A stretch of 64,000 nucleotides of DNA from Nostoc sp. XA010 (GCF_020829625.1 NZ_JAIVFX010000029.1:16597-80596), one strand, 5' to 3'. Positions 45,362-54,371 are shown, counted from the first letter of the stretch. The notes: a model not told the origin generated them from the letters alone. A program made the numbers and translations.

Positions 45362-46510
45362 ATGGAACAACACGCAGTAGGTATTCGCTCACTGGCGGTG
45401 AGTTTACCCAGCATTAGACATAATAACGATTACTACAGAGAAAAATACCCCGAATTGGTTGCTCAAGCAGAGCAAAAAAGTTTAGGAAAGTGGTTCTCTC
45501 TAGATGGCTCCATCCCCAAGAATGAGTTTGACTTAGAGATGGTGCCCTATTTATCAGATCCCTTTCGGGGGACTGTCGAACGATGGGTACTCAGTCCAAA
45601 TGAGTCACCACTGATGCTACAGTGCCGCGCGGTAAAAGATACCCTTGCGGCTGCAAAGCTTTCTTTGGAAGATGTCGATCTGATGCTTGTTGCTTCGGTC
45701 TGGCCTGAACAAATCGGATTTGGTGATGCTGCCTTTCTGGCGCGTGAACTAAGTTTCCAGGGTGCGGCCTGGAATATCGATGCAAGCTGTGGTAGCACTC
45801 TAATTGCGTTGCAGACTGCTTACGCTTTGGTTTCGGCAGAACAGTATCACAACGTACTAGTAGTTATTTCATGTTCTTACTCTCACTTTGTCCCCGAACA
45901 TGATACCGCCTCATGGTTTCTTAGCGATGGTGCTGGAGCTTTTGTGGTAAGTAAACTTGAATCAAATCAGGGTATTCTTGGTATTAAGACTGTTCATGCT
46001 GGTGCGCTGTGCGATCTAATTTACCCTGCGATCGCCAAGGATATACATGGCAACTTGCAGGTTCGTATGCAGGTCAGCAAGGATGCAAACAGATTAACTC
46101 GCGAAACGGCTGTAGGGTTCCTCCGTACTTGTTGTGAAGGTGCTATTAATGCAGCAGGTGTGACCCTTGAGCAAATAGACTTTTTTATTTTCAACACACC
46201 CACAGCTTGGTTCGCACGCTTCTGTACGCATGTACTTGGTATTGATCCAGAACGTACAATCGACCTCTATCCACAATATGCAAACATTGGGCCAGTACTT
46301 ACTGTAGTTAATATGTACTATGCTGCACAATTAGGAAAAATTAGCGAAAATGACTTAGTTCTTGTTTACGGATTTGGTGCAGCAGGTGCTGCCTCTGCAA
46401 GTGTCATGCGTTGGGGCAAAGTAGCACTAGGTTCTGCTCCTATCCATAAAATAGAATCTGACTTAGCGGTGACAAGTTCTAGAGACAGAAGTAAAGCTTT
46501 TTCTTTTTGA
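45362..46510 (+). CDS. KAS III-like 3-oxoacyl-ACP synthase / acyltransferase
   Basis: A 382-residue thiolase-fold protein of the KAS III superfamily. The active-site cysteine C143 is in NIDASCGSTLIALQTAY; FLSDGAGAFVVSK and the C-terminal VYGFGAAGAASASVMRWG are typical. The conserved Asn-type position is retained (YANIGPVLTVV, N308), but the usual catalytic histidine segment (HQAN) reads FIFNTPTAWF, so histidine is replaced. Such triads occur in KAS III-like acyltransferases that acylate small molecules or make esters (CerJ, PqsB-like and xenocyloin types) rather than in fatty-acid initiation. It lies 26 bp after the ThDP-enzyme gene and is surely in the same operon. Confidence 0.85.
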   Translation: MEQHAVGIRSLAVSLPSIRHNNDYYREKYPELVAQAEQKSLGKWFSLDGSIPKNEFDLEMVPYLSDPFRGTVERWVLSPNESPLMLQCRAVKDTLAAAKLSLEDVDLMLVASVWPEQIGFGDAAFLARELSFQGAAWNIDASCGSTLIALQTAYALVSAEQYHNVLVVISCSYSHFVPEHDTASWFLSDGAGAFVVSKLESNQGILGIKTVHAGALCDLIYPAIAKDIHGNLQVRMQVSKDANRLTRETAVGFLRTCCEGAINAAGVTLEQIDFFIFNTPTAWFARFCTHVLGIDPERTIDLYPQYANIGPVLTVVNMYYAAQLGKISENDLVLVYGFGAAGAASASVMRWGKVALGSAPIHKIESDLAVTSSRDRSKAFSF

Positions 46511-46551
46511 GGGTGTTTACTAAAATTTAAAGTTTACCTAAGTAGTTGGCT

Positions 46552-47604
46552 GTGAAGAAACAAATTCTTGCAATCGGAATTTTTATTTTATCTCTCATTT
46601 TACCGCTCAAGGTTTCAGCGCAGAATAATGACGAGATTTATGTATTTGGTGATAGCCTCTCTGATACAGGCAATGTATTCAATACCACAGGCGGAATCAT
46701 TCCTCCAAGTCCAACTTACTTTAATGGACGTTTTTCTAATGGGCCAATTTGGGTGGAATATCTCGCCTTAGATTTAGGATTAAAGTTGAATCTAAACACT
46801 AACTTTGCCTATGGTGGCGCAACCACAGGGTCTAAGAATATCGGTATTGCGAGTTTACCAGGATTGCAGCAACAGATTAATAGCTTTACATTAGCAAATC
46901 CTTCTGCAAACCCTAACGCTCTCTACGTTGTCTGGGCTGGTACGAATGATTATTTAGATTACTTTTTTGATGCTATTCCTAATCCTACCCAAGCAGTCAA
47001 CAATTTATTAATGGCAGTGACATCACTTGCTGCTATTGGTGCTAAAAAGTTTGTAGTAGTTAACTTACCAGATTTAGGAAAGTTTCCAGTTACAGGCGGC
47101 AATAATCAAGATTCTAGCTTACTAAGCACTTTTATCAATACACACAACTCCAGTTTGACTGCAAATCTCAACTTTTTGAGCCAGCAACTCAGCCCTGATA
47201 TCAATATTATTTCTCTTAATGTTAATTCTCTATTCAATAGAATCATCGCGGCTCCAGGAGAATTCGGTTTTGCAAATGTTACCGAATCTTGTGTTGGAGA
47301 CTTATCGGTAGTGCCTATTAATGTTCCCAAGCAGTCAGTTACTTGTGAACCAGATAAGTTTTTATTTTGGGATCAAGTCCATCCTACAACCTCCGCTCAC
47401 AAACTAATTGGAGAATTAGCTTTTTCAGCCGTGAAGCCAATACTTGTATCCGAACCTTCTGCTGTATTAGGAATGTTAGCTCTTGGTATTTTAGGTGCAG
47501 TTGAGTACGCGGTTGGAAGATACAAAGATGAGCGTCAAGTTAGGGTAACAATTCTACTTATGCCTGTTTTGGAAGTTGTCCATAGCCAAAGTTCAGAGTC
47601 CTGA
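46552..47604 (+). CDS. SGNH/GDSL hydrolase, exported, with PEP-CTERM-like tail
   Basis: About 350 residues from GTG 46552 (an in-frame TTG at 46546 is possible). A signal peptide (IFILSLILPLKVSAQ) leads into a GDSL lipase/acylhydrolase domain: block I VFGDSLSDTGNVF with the nucleophilic serine, block III WAGTNDYLDYFF, and block V DQVHPTTSAH with the catalytic Asp-His pair. The C-terminus has a PEP-CTERM-like anchor EPSAVLGMLALGILGAVEYA followed by RYKDERQ, but then an extra 20 residues, which may reflect a frameshift of the natural end. It could hydrolyse an ester made by the cluster or act on exported lipids. Confidence 0.85.
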   Translation: MKKQILAIGIFILSLILPLKVSAQNNDEIYVFGDSLSDTGNVFNTTGGIIPPSPTYFNGRFSNGPIWVEYLALDLGLKLNLNTNFAYGGATTGSKNIGIASLPGLQQQINSFTLANPSANPNALYVVWAGTNDYLDYFFDAIPNPTQAVNNLLMAVTSLAAIGAKKFVVVNLPDLGKFPVTGGNNQDSSLLSTFINTHNSSLTANLNFLSQQLSPDINIISLNVNSLFNRIIAAPGEFGFANVTESCVGDLSVVPINVPKQSVTCEPDKFLFWDQVHPTTSAHKLIGELAFSAVKPILVSEPSAVLGMLALGILGAVEYAVGRYKDERQVRVTILLMPVLEVVHSQSSES

Positions 47605-47634
47605 ATTAATAATGTAACTCTTGGGATAAAAGTT

Positions 47635-48318
47635 ATGGGGATTAAGTTTGAGAAAATCCTTATATGGGGACGTTCTGCTGAAGAATACACCAAAATGTTT
47701 GGTTTAACTCTTGAAGATAACAAACTTAAAATTATTGACTGTGCAGGTGGACCTGCAAGCTTTAATGTTGAGATGACCCGTAGAGGGGGCAACGTTGTCT
47801 CTTGCGATCCCATTTACAAATTCAGTAAAACTGAGATTGCTCAACGCATCCAAGAAGCTAATCGTGAAGTCATGAATGCGGTGCAAGGAAATCCAGATAA
47901 TTTTGTTTGGCAAGATATTCAATCGCCAAGCCAATTACTAAACATTAGAAGATCCGCAATGCAGGAATTCATTGAAGACCTTTCTTTAGGAATTCAGGAG
48001 AAACGTTATGTTATAGGTGAACTGCCTACTTTACCATTTGCTGATCGGCAATTTGATTTAGCCTTATGCTCTCATTTTTTATTCATTTATTCTCAACACC
48101 TGTCTGAAGAGTTCCATCTCGCTTCTATTGTAGAAATGTGTCGCGTTGCTATAGAGACACGCATTTTTCCACTGCTAGACACATCTGGAAAGCCATCTCC
48201 ATTTTTGCTGCCAGCTGTCAACCAACTGCTCAAGCAGGGATATAAAGTAGAAATTAGACAAGCATTCTATAAATTTCAGAAGAGTGGAGACAAGTTCTTA
48301 AGTATATCAAAAAGCTAA
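47635..48318 (+). CDS. SAM-dependent methyltransferase-like protein
   Basis: A 227-residue class I methyltransferase-like fold. Motif I region is LKIIDCAGGPASFNVEMTRR with the acidic residue of VVSCDPIY ending beta 2; the beta-4 segment LPFADRQFDLALCSHFLFIY and a C-terminal strand region KQGYKVEIRQAFYKF match the family. Motif I (DCAGGPASF) is a recognised variant seen in cyanobacterial SAM-dependent proteins. It lies 30 bp after the SGNH gene and closes the cluster, followed by the convergent NB-ARC-WD40 gene. The substrate is unknown; O-methylation of the cluster product would be an inference. Confidence 0.78.
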   Translation: MGIKFEKILIWGRSAEEYTKMFGLTLEDNKLKIIDCAGGPASFNVEMTRRGGNVVSCDPIYKFSKTEIAQRIQEANREVMNAVQGNPDNFVWQDIQSPSQLLNIRRSAMQEFIEDLSLGIQEKRYVIGELPTLPFADRQFDLALCSHFLFIYSQHLSEEFHLASIVEMCRVAIETRIFPLLDTSGKPSPFLLPAVNQLLKQGYKVEIRQAFYKFQKSGDKFLSISKS

Positions 48319-48363
48319 GTCTTGAAAAAATGATTTAGTTTTTTCTATGAGCATCAAGTTTTT

Positions 48364-51300
48364 TCAGTTTATAACTATAGGATTTTCTTCTCCATGAATT
48401 ACTGCTCCTAAAGCTTTCAGGGAGGATCTCTGAGCTTCTGTTATACCTGTAATCCTAGTGACGTTCATGCCTTGATAGGGTCTATCATTCCTCAAAATTT
48501 TTAGACACTCTCCAGTCTCCACATCCCATATTCTAATCGTATCATCTTGGCTACTACTAGCCAGAGTTTGATCATGGGCACTGAAGGCAAGTGACCAAAC
48601 CCACTTGGTATGTCCTGACAAAGTTTTAAGGCATTGTCCAGTACTGACATCCCATAACTTCACCATTTGGTCGCCACTCCCACTTGCTAGAAGGCGTCCA
48701 TCCGCACTAAACCTGACTGAGTAGACAGAACTGGTATGACCTTGTAAAGTTCTAAGGTGTTTACCTGTTCTCGCATTCCATAACTTCACCGTTTGATCGC
48801 TACTGCCACTCGCTAAAAGCTGCCCATCAGCACTAAAGCTAACTGACCACAGCCAATCAGTATGTCCTTGAAGGGATTCAAGGCAGTGACCAGTGTTGAC
48901 ATCCCACAACTTTACTGTTTGGTCATGACAACCACTAGCTAGTATCTGACCGTCCGGGCTGAAGGCGATAGACCAGACCCGATGGCTTTGTCTATTCAAG
49001 GTATTAATGCATTTACCTGTACTAATATCCCATAGCTTTATTGTGCGATCGTCGCTGCTACTTGCCAAAATCAGACCATTTGGGCTGAAGGTAACAGCTA
49101 ATATACGGTTACTGTGCCCATTTAAGGTTGTGAAACATTGACCAGTGTGGACATCCCACAATTTTACCGTTTGGTCTTCACTACCACTAGCTAAAATGCG
49201 ACCATCTGGGCTAAGAGAAACTGATGTAACCCGATTATTGTGTCCCCGCAAGGTTTGAAGGCACGTACCAATGCTAGCATCCCAAAGCCTTACAATTTTG
49301 TTAGACCCACTGCTAGCCAACATATAACCGTTTGGGCTGAAGGCGACAGACCAAACTCCATCACAATAACCCTGAAAAATCCTGATACAACGGCCAGTGC
49401 TTACATCCCACAGCATAACTTTTTGGTCATCACTGCCACTGGCCAAGATGTAGCCGTCTTTGTCGGAACTTAGTGCAACTGTCCATATTCTGCTGCTGTG
49501 TCCTCTCAAAGTTTTAATACATTTACCTGTGGCAACATCCCAGACTCTCACCGTTTGATCATCACTACCACTAGCAATAATATGTCCATCCAAACTGAAG
49601 GTAACAGAATGTACTGAATCAGTATGACCTTGCAGCGTTAAATAGCATTGTCCTGTGTCAACATTCCATAGCTTCACTGTGTGATCATGACTAGCGCTAG
49701 CCAAAATGCGACCATCTGCACTGAAGGTAACGGAATGTACTCTATTGGTATGTCCTTTCAATATTTTAATACATTGACCAGTGTTGATATCCCATAGATT
49801 GAGGGTGTGATTGTCGTTTCCAGTTACCACTGTGTCACCATCGGGGCTGAAAGCGATTGACCATACACTATAATCATCTACCGATAAAGTCTTAAAACAC
49901 AGACCAGTATCGATATCCCAAAACTTCACAGTTTTATCCTCACTGCTACTCGCCAGTATGTGACCATTCGTGCTGAAGGCGATAGATTGGATACCACTGC
50001 TATGCCCTTGCAAATTTGCAACACACTGACCAGTGCTAACATTCCATAACCTCACTGTTTGATCGTCACTTCCGCTAGCAATAATATCTCCATTAGGACT
50101 GAAGGTAACTGATCGAACCCAAGCAGCGTGACCCCTGCAAGTGAGCATCTGTTGTCCATCTACAACCTGGTACAGGCGAATCTCATTATTAGTATCGCCC
50201 GTAGCTAGAAGTTTGCCATTGGGGCTAAAGGCTACCGAAAAAATACCACCGAGGGTTTCAGCAAAAACACACTTAGCTAGATCAGCATGAGCAAAATTTG
50301 TATCATGTAAATTGATACTTCGCATATCTGCTTGCCAAACAGTCAGATAAGAAAAATCATAGCCACTTAAATCTGTTTCTAAATAAGAAAGAAGATTGAG
50401 AATATTGCCAGCTGTATATCCTGGTTCTAACGGCGATGTCTCTCTGAGTTTTGTGAGAACTTGAATTAATTGATTTTGAATGTTTCTTTTACTTCTTAAA
50501 ACATTAAGCAATCCATCTATAACTGGTTTGATTATGAGGCGAATTTGAGTGTCTTTGATATAGTCTTTACCTGTCGCCTTCATAAGAGCATGACATCTAA
50601 ATAAATCAATATTCTGAATGACAATCTCCTGACAGACGAGTTCTATCAAGCTACTAGTCACATACTCCATAACTACAGGCTGGAGGGTAAAAAGCGAGCC
50701 AGTTTTTTCAATGAGCGTAGGCGTAGCCTTTTCGATTAGCGATCGCCTTCTCAGAGATTCCACAGCCTCCATTAGTTTTGCTTGCGGTACTTGTGATATA
50801 ATATCATCTCGCAATTCTGGAAGCGCCATTGGCTCACGATTAATCGCTAGCCAATACATTATTTCCTTTTCTAAATCTGACAAGCGCTCAAACTGCTGCT
50901 CTAAAATATCGCGAATATCTCCAAAAACAAACGTATCTTGTTGCAAAAACTCAGTCACATTACCATCACAGATATCTTGAACGGTCGTGGCAACTATCTT
51001 CAAGGCTAATGGATTGCCTGCATAGCGTTCAATCATTACTTTCCATTCATCTTCTGCCGCCGATAGCCCTTTGAATTTTAAGATTTCTTGCCCTTCTGCA
51101 ACCTTTAAACCATTCAGTGGTAACGAGCGAACAGGTAGTGCTTGTCCTTCTAGCAATGCCACTTCTCTAGGTTTTTCCCGACTAGTCATTACTAAGCAGC
51201 TTTGGTGAGTTGTTTCTCCCACCCGTCTTAAAAGCTCACCATATTCGTCATATCCTTCTCGGTAAAGTCCGGCGCGGCTCCCACTGCGGAGAATTGACTC

Positions 51301-51939
51301 TGCATTATCAAGTATCAGCAAACAACGATGATTTTGTAAATAATACAGTAACCGCGATACCCTCTCGCTAAAGCTTTCTGCTAAGTTACCTTCCGTTTCC
51401 TGCTCGTCAGATAAAAATTGGATTAAGTTACCTAAAATAATTTTAGCAGGTGGAGCTTCTCGTAGCGATCGCCAGATTATATACTCAAAGTTTTCCTGAA
51501 TCTGTTGAGCAAATTTTACAGACAGGGTTGTTTTCCCAATCCCTCCTATTCCCAATAGTGCGACTAATTGACAGTGCTCATTAAGAATCCATTGCTCTAG
51601 CGTATTAATTTCTTCTGTACGTCCATAAAAAACTGAGTTAAAGATAGCTTCTCCCCAATCTAGACTAGTATTTGAGCTTGAATAGTCGTTTTTATCTATT
51701 TTTAACTTAAAAGCTGAAAAAAGCTTCTCAATAGTCTGTTTATCAACTCCTCCTTCCCGATTCAATACTTTTGAAATGGTAGCGGAATACAACCCCGATC
51801 GCGCACTCATTTCTTCAAGAGTATACCTGTTTCCAAAATTTTCTTTTGCTTCTGACTGATGCTTTGCTTCCTTAATTTTTTGTAACCCCTTGTTAGTAAG
51901 TGCAACGCCACGCTTGCGTCTCCAATTCTGTAAAGTCAT
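48364..51939 (-). CDS. NB-ARC STAND NTPase with HTH head and 14 WD40 repeats
   Basis: A 1191-residue protein. Residues 34-80 form a helix-turn-helix-like domain (YTLEEMSARSGLYSATISKV); NB-ARC follows with Walker A ALLGIGGIGKTTLSVKF (about 128-144), Walker B RCLLILDNAES and VMTSREKPREV, then a winged-helix/arm region. From about residue 565 to 1160 there are 14 WD40 repeats (each about 42 residues, ending LWDV-like), enough for two seven-bladed propellers. The plan is the bacterial apoptosome-like STAND switch: HTH head, nucleotide switch and WD40 sensor. Repeats are very alike, for example GHTDSVHSVTFS and GHTDWLWSVSFS, indicating recent duplication. A paralogue lacking WD40 lies at 37775-39199. 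Confidence 0.95.
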   Translation of the reverse strand: MTLQNWRRKRGVALTNKGLQKIKEAKHQSEAKENFGNRYTLEEMSARSGLYSATISKVLNREGGVDKQTIEKLFSAFKLKIDKNDYSSSNTSLDWGEAIFNSVFYGRTEEINTLEQWILNEHCQLVALLGIGGIGKTTLSVKFAQQIQENFEYIIWRSLREAPPAKIILGNLIQFLSDEQETEGNLAESFSERVSRLLYYLQNHRCLLILDNAESILRSGSRAGLYREGYDEYGELLRRVGETTHQSCLVMTSREKPREVALLEGQALPVRSLPLNGLKVAEGQEILKFKGLSAAEDEWKVMIERYAGNPLALKIVATTVQDICDGNVTEFLQQDTFVFGDIRDILEQQFERLSDLEKEIMYWLAINREPMALPELRDDIISQVPQAKLMEAVESLRRRSLIEKATPTLIEKTGSLFTLQPVVMEYVTSSLIELVCQEIVIQNIDLFRCHALMKATGKDYIKDTQIRLIIKPVIDGLLNVLRSKRNIQNQLIQVLTKLRETSPLEPGYTAGNILNLLSYLETDLSGYDFSYLTVWQADMRSINLHDTNFAHADLAKCVFAETLGGIFSVAFSPNGKLLATGDTNNEIRLYQVVDGQQMLTCRGHAAWVRSVTFSPNGDIIASGSDDQTVRLWNVSTGQCVANLQGHSSGIQSIAFSTNGHILASSSEDKTVKFWDIDTGLCFKTLSVDDYSVWSIAFSPDGDTVVTGNDNHTLNLWDINTGQCIKILKGHTNRVHSVTFSADGRILASASHDHTVKLWNVDTGQCYLTLQGHTDSVHSVTFSLDGHIIASGSDDQTVRVWDVATGKCIKTLRGHSSRIWTVALSSDKDGYILASGSDDQKVMLWDVSTGRCIRIFQGYCDGVWSVAFSPNGYMLASSGSNKIVRLWDASIGTCLQTLRGHNNRVTSVSLSPDGRILASGSEDQTVKLWDVHTGQCFTTLNGHSNRILAVTFSPNGLILASSSDDRTIKLWDISTGKCINTLNRQSHRVWSIAFSPDGQILASGCHDQTVKLWDVNTGHCLESLQGHTDWLWSVSFSADGQLLASGSSDQTVKLWNARTGKHLRTLQGHTSSVYSVRFSADGRLLASGSGDQMVKLWDVSTGQCLKTLSGHTKWVWSLAFSAHDQTLASSSQDDTIRIWDVETGECLKILRNDRPYQGMNVTRITGITEAQRSSLKALGAVIHGEENPIVIN

Positions 51940-52077
51940 GTATTAACTCACTGCTGGTGTAATCACCTTTTACTAAAAGCAATTATCTACTACGTGCTAT
52001 AGATATAAGGTGATAGCTATCACAAACGAATAATTTTATGTTGTAGAGGATTTCAAACAGGTATATTACCAAAATAT

Positions 52078-52362
52078 TCACTGATAAAGCCACTTTTGGC
52101 AAATCCACTTGTCTCGGCAATTCAAGACCGCTTCCTCAACAGATAATCTGGTCTGTTGGACATTGGTGACATCATCTCTTGAGCCGAAAGGTTCTTGCAC
52201 TTGTAATGGTAAATTCATTACGTGTGGTATTAGTGATTTAATACCTTGAGTTTTAAGTAATATACTTGGGGCGTAAAGCTTAACTTCAATCTCAAAATCC
52301 TGATCTTCACTGGTAAAGAAGTTTCTAAATTGGCAAGCTTGATAAAGAAAGTTTGTATATAT
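52078..52362 (-). pseudogene. C-terminal gene fragment without start
   Basis: On the minus strand an uninitiated frame of 94 codons after a TAG at 52363 encodes FEIEVKLYAPSILLKTQG, SLIPHVMNLPLQVQEPFGSR and a cysteine-containing end (EEAVLNCRDKWICQKWLYQ). It looks like real protein sequence with no start codon, and I do not recognise the family. It overlaps nothing but the upstream side of the RHH gene, and is best seen as a relic. Confidence 0.4.
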
Positions 52363-52377
52363 CTAGCCTATCAATCA

Positions 52378-52557
52378 ATGAATAAAACTGCTGCATTTAA
52401 ATTTCCCCGTTTTGCAACCTCCAGTAGAAAAAGGGCGCTTAAGCGAATTACCTTAAACTTGACATTACATGAAGCCCAGAACCTTGAAAAGTATTGTGAA
52501 CAGACAGGCAGATCAGCAATAGATGTAATTCGGGAACTTATTCAAGCATTGCCTTGA
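52378..52557 (+). CDS. Ribbon-helix-helix (CopG-like) protein
   Basis: A 59-residue basic protein from ATG 52378; the upstream in-frame start at 52330 lacks support. After a basic N-terminus (FPRFATSSRKRALK) the RHH fold reads RITLNLTLHEAQNLEKYCEQ and TGRSAIDVIRELIQALP: a beta strand with alternating residues and two helices. Such proteins are DNA-binding repressors, often antitoxins or plasmid copy-control factors; no toxin gene is adjacent. A close paralogue lies on the opposite strand at 52925-53071. The two face each other with a TnpB-like scrap and a dispersed repeat between. Confidence 0.7.
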   Translation: MNKTAAFKFPRFATSSRKRALKRITLNLTLHEAQNLEKYCEQTGRSAIDVIRELIQALP

Positions 52558-52568
52558 CCTAACTTTTC

Positions 52569-52655
52569 ATGCCAAGTCTGAAAAGCCCCAGTCCAGAAGG
52601 GCCATCAAACTACCCTTCGGGAACGGTAAAGCCGAACAGCCGTAGGCAAGTCTGA
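52569..52655 (+). pseudogene. Possible TnpB C-terminal tail remnant
   Basis: A 28-codon frame (ATG 52569) ends SPSPEGPSNYPSGTVKPNSR followed by RQV and TGA. The PSGTVKP-type ending resembles the C-terminal peptide of some IS200/IS605-family TnpB proteins as I remember them. The body of the gene is absent. Identification rests on a short word, so it is tentative. Confidence 0.3.
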
Positions 52656-52727
52656 GTAGTTCAACCAGATTCTAATACTTATATCTTGAGAATAAACCAA
52701 GGTTAAAACAATTCGCAATTCGCAATG

Positions 52728-52850
52728 ACGCTTCTACGGACGCTCGTTCCTCGCTACCGCTACGCTGCGCTAACGCAATTACGTTTTGTGTTAGCGAGTC
52801 TGCGTTCGCTTTTAGCGTCTCGTAGAGAGCGTCCGGGGATTTAGACCCCG
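52728..52850. repeat. GC-rich dispersed repeat cluster
   Basis: CGCTCGTTCCTCGCTACCGC, GCGTTCGCTTTTAGCGTCTC and GTAGAGAGCGTCCGGGGATT belong to the dispersed family. Two GGGGATTTARACCCC hairpins follow (about 52834-52850 and 52878-52894). Confidence 0.7.
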
Positions 52851-52924
52851 ACACAAAACGCGCTGCTTAATAGAAGCAGGGGATTTAAACCCCAAACTTT
52901 GTTAAATGGTTCGCAAATCTACTT

Positions 52925-53071
52925 TTATTTTATCACTGGCAAAGCTCGAATCAGTTCTCTAATCACATCCGTTGCTGGTCTGCCTGTTTGTTCACAATAC
53001 TTTTCAAGGTTCTTGGCTTCATTTGATGCCAGGTTTATAGTGATTCGTTTGACGGCCCATTTTTTGTTCAT
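52925..53071 (-). CDS. Ribbon-helix-helix (CopG-like) protein, paralogue
   Basis: The minus strand from ATG 53071 to TAA 52925 encodes 48 residues: MNKKWAVKRITINLASNEAK, NLEKYCEQTGRPATDVIREL and IRALPVIK. It shares about 60-70 percent identity with the plus-strand RHH protein at 52378-52557 (NLEKYCEQTGR, DVIREL), so the two are duplicates. The start follows CTGTTTCAGC without a strong ribosome-binding site. No partner toxin is visible; it may be a transcription regulator of the region or an orphan antitoxin. The two copies point toward each other. Confidence 0.7.
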   Translation of the reverse strand: MNKKWAVKRITINLASNEAKNLEKYCEQTGRPATDVIRELIRALPVIK

Positions 53072-53831
53072 GCTGAAACAGATAAATCGTGTAATCATAC
53101 CTTCAAACCCTGATTTTACCTTCCCAACTGGAAAGTAACCTAAATTTGGGATATGCCGAAATACCTTTTCAAGAGGACAAGTTGTAATTGAAGAAGGCAG
53201 GCGCCAGGAGGCAGTTCTTGCTGGAGGAGCAAATCGTCCAGGGATTTGCAGAGAGGATGATGCTGATTGATAGCCTACTATTATGGCATACAGTTAATTC
53301 TATATACTCCAAATTTTGCCGCTTCTTAATTTAATTGTCAAGCAGCTTTCCTCACTTTGATAACCCAGACTACTTTGGCAGAATGCCTATTTCTATTGTT
53401 CTAATTAAATTTTTAATTAAAGCTTAATTGCAATCAGCTTAGTATTAATAATACTGAAGAACGCCTTAACCTAAATTTGTACTAATTTTAACTTAACCTT
53501 TGCTTACGCTGTATGTCTTAGTAAGAAGATTATGTAGTAACTATGGTAAAATACAGTATTTCTATCGGGATTTAGATGTATTGCTACCATTAATCCAGAG
53601 TTAAAAGCCAAATTGGAGGTTCTTACAAGTTGCTGTTTACTGCATTAAGGATTGTAGATTCGTGAAACTGCAACTCACCCAATTACATATACTCTGAGCC
53701 AAATTAACTGGAGTGTAGACCCATGAAATGCATAGATGATGCAAGCATCATAGAAAATCAGGTGTCTACGTCTACAGCATAAAATTTGCATATTTTCTGT
53801 GGAGTTTTCTTAACTTATTTGAGGAGTACAA
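53072..53831. other. Intergenic region upstream of the hydroxylase gene
   Basis: No gene is seen. An ATGATGCAAGCATCAT hairpin lies near 53738-53753, bracketed by GTGTAGAC (about 53712) and GTCTAC (53764-53775), which could make a folded leader just before the start at 53832. The middle is AT-rich. Confidence 0.45.
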
Positions 53832-54332
53832 ATGCTTGAGGCTATCGCTGTTGCTTGGTTATTACTGTTTTTTGGCGATTTTTTATCTACATTCTTTTAC
53901 CACGTACCCGAGCACGTTTTTGGTAGCCTACATTTAAAAACGCACCACTCCTGGAAGAAGGACTTTCGCCACTACGCTATTTTGACTTTTAATCCCCAAG
54001 TTCTTTTAGATGGTATCTTGGGAGCTTTGCCTTATGTATTTATAGCAATAGTCTTGTGGCCTTTCTCTCCCATCGGCGTTATCTCTGGATTACTGCTTGG
54101 TCAGTTTCATGTATGGTGGAGACACATAAGTGTACTAGGTTGGAAAACTTCAAAGCTTGTCAATATTTTATGCCAAATTCTATTTATTACTACTCCTGAG
54201 AGACACTGGTTGCACCATCACAAAACTAATTTGGGTTTCGGTGATATTTTCACGTTCTTTGAACAACCTGCACAAATGTGGTTACGCTGGCTTCGGCTAC
54301 TTAGACTTCGTTTTCGCTACTCTCGGATCTAA
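53832..54332 (+). CDS. Fatty-acid hydroxylase/sterol desaturase family protein
   Basis: A 166-residue membrane protein with two to four hydrophobic segments and the histidine clusters of the FA_hydroxylase family: YHVPEHVF, HLKTHHSW, FHVWWRHIS and RHWLHHHKTNLGFGD. These coordinate a di-iron centre in the family. The protein is shorter than most, so it represents a compact form. The product could hydroxylate a lipid or carotenoid; the substrate is unknown. A bidirectional-looking hairpin with a U-run ends the transcript at 54372-54421. Confidence 0.85.
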   Translation: MLEAIAVAWLLLFFGDFLSTFFYHVPEHVFGSLHLKTHHSWKKDFRHYAILTFNPQVLLDGILGALPYVFIAIVLWPFSPIGVISGLLLGQFHVWWRHISVLGWKTSKLVNILCQILFITTPERHWLHHHKTNLGFGDIFTFFEQPAQMWLRWLRLLRLRFRYSRI

Positions 54333-54371
54333 CTGAAGCTAGCGCTTACCTAAATACTTTTTAAAATTAGC

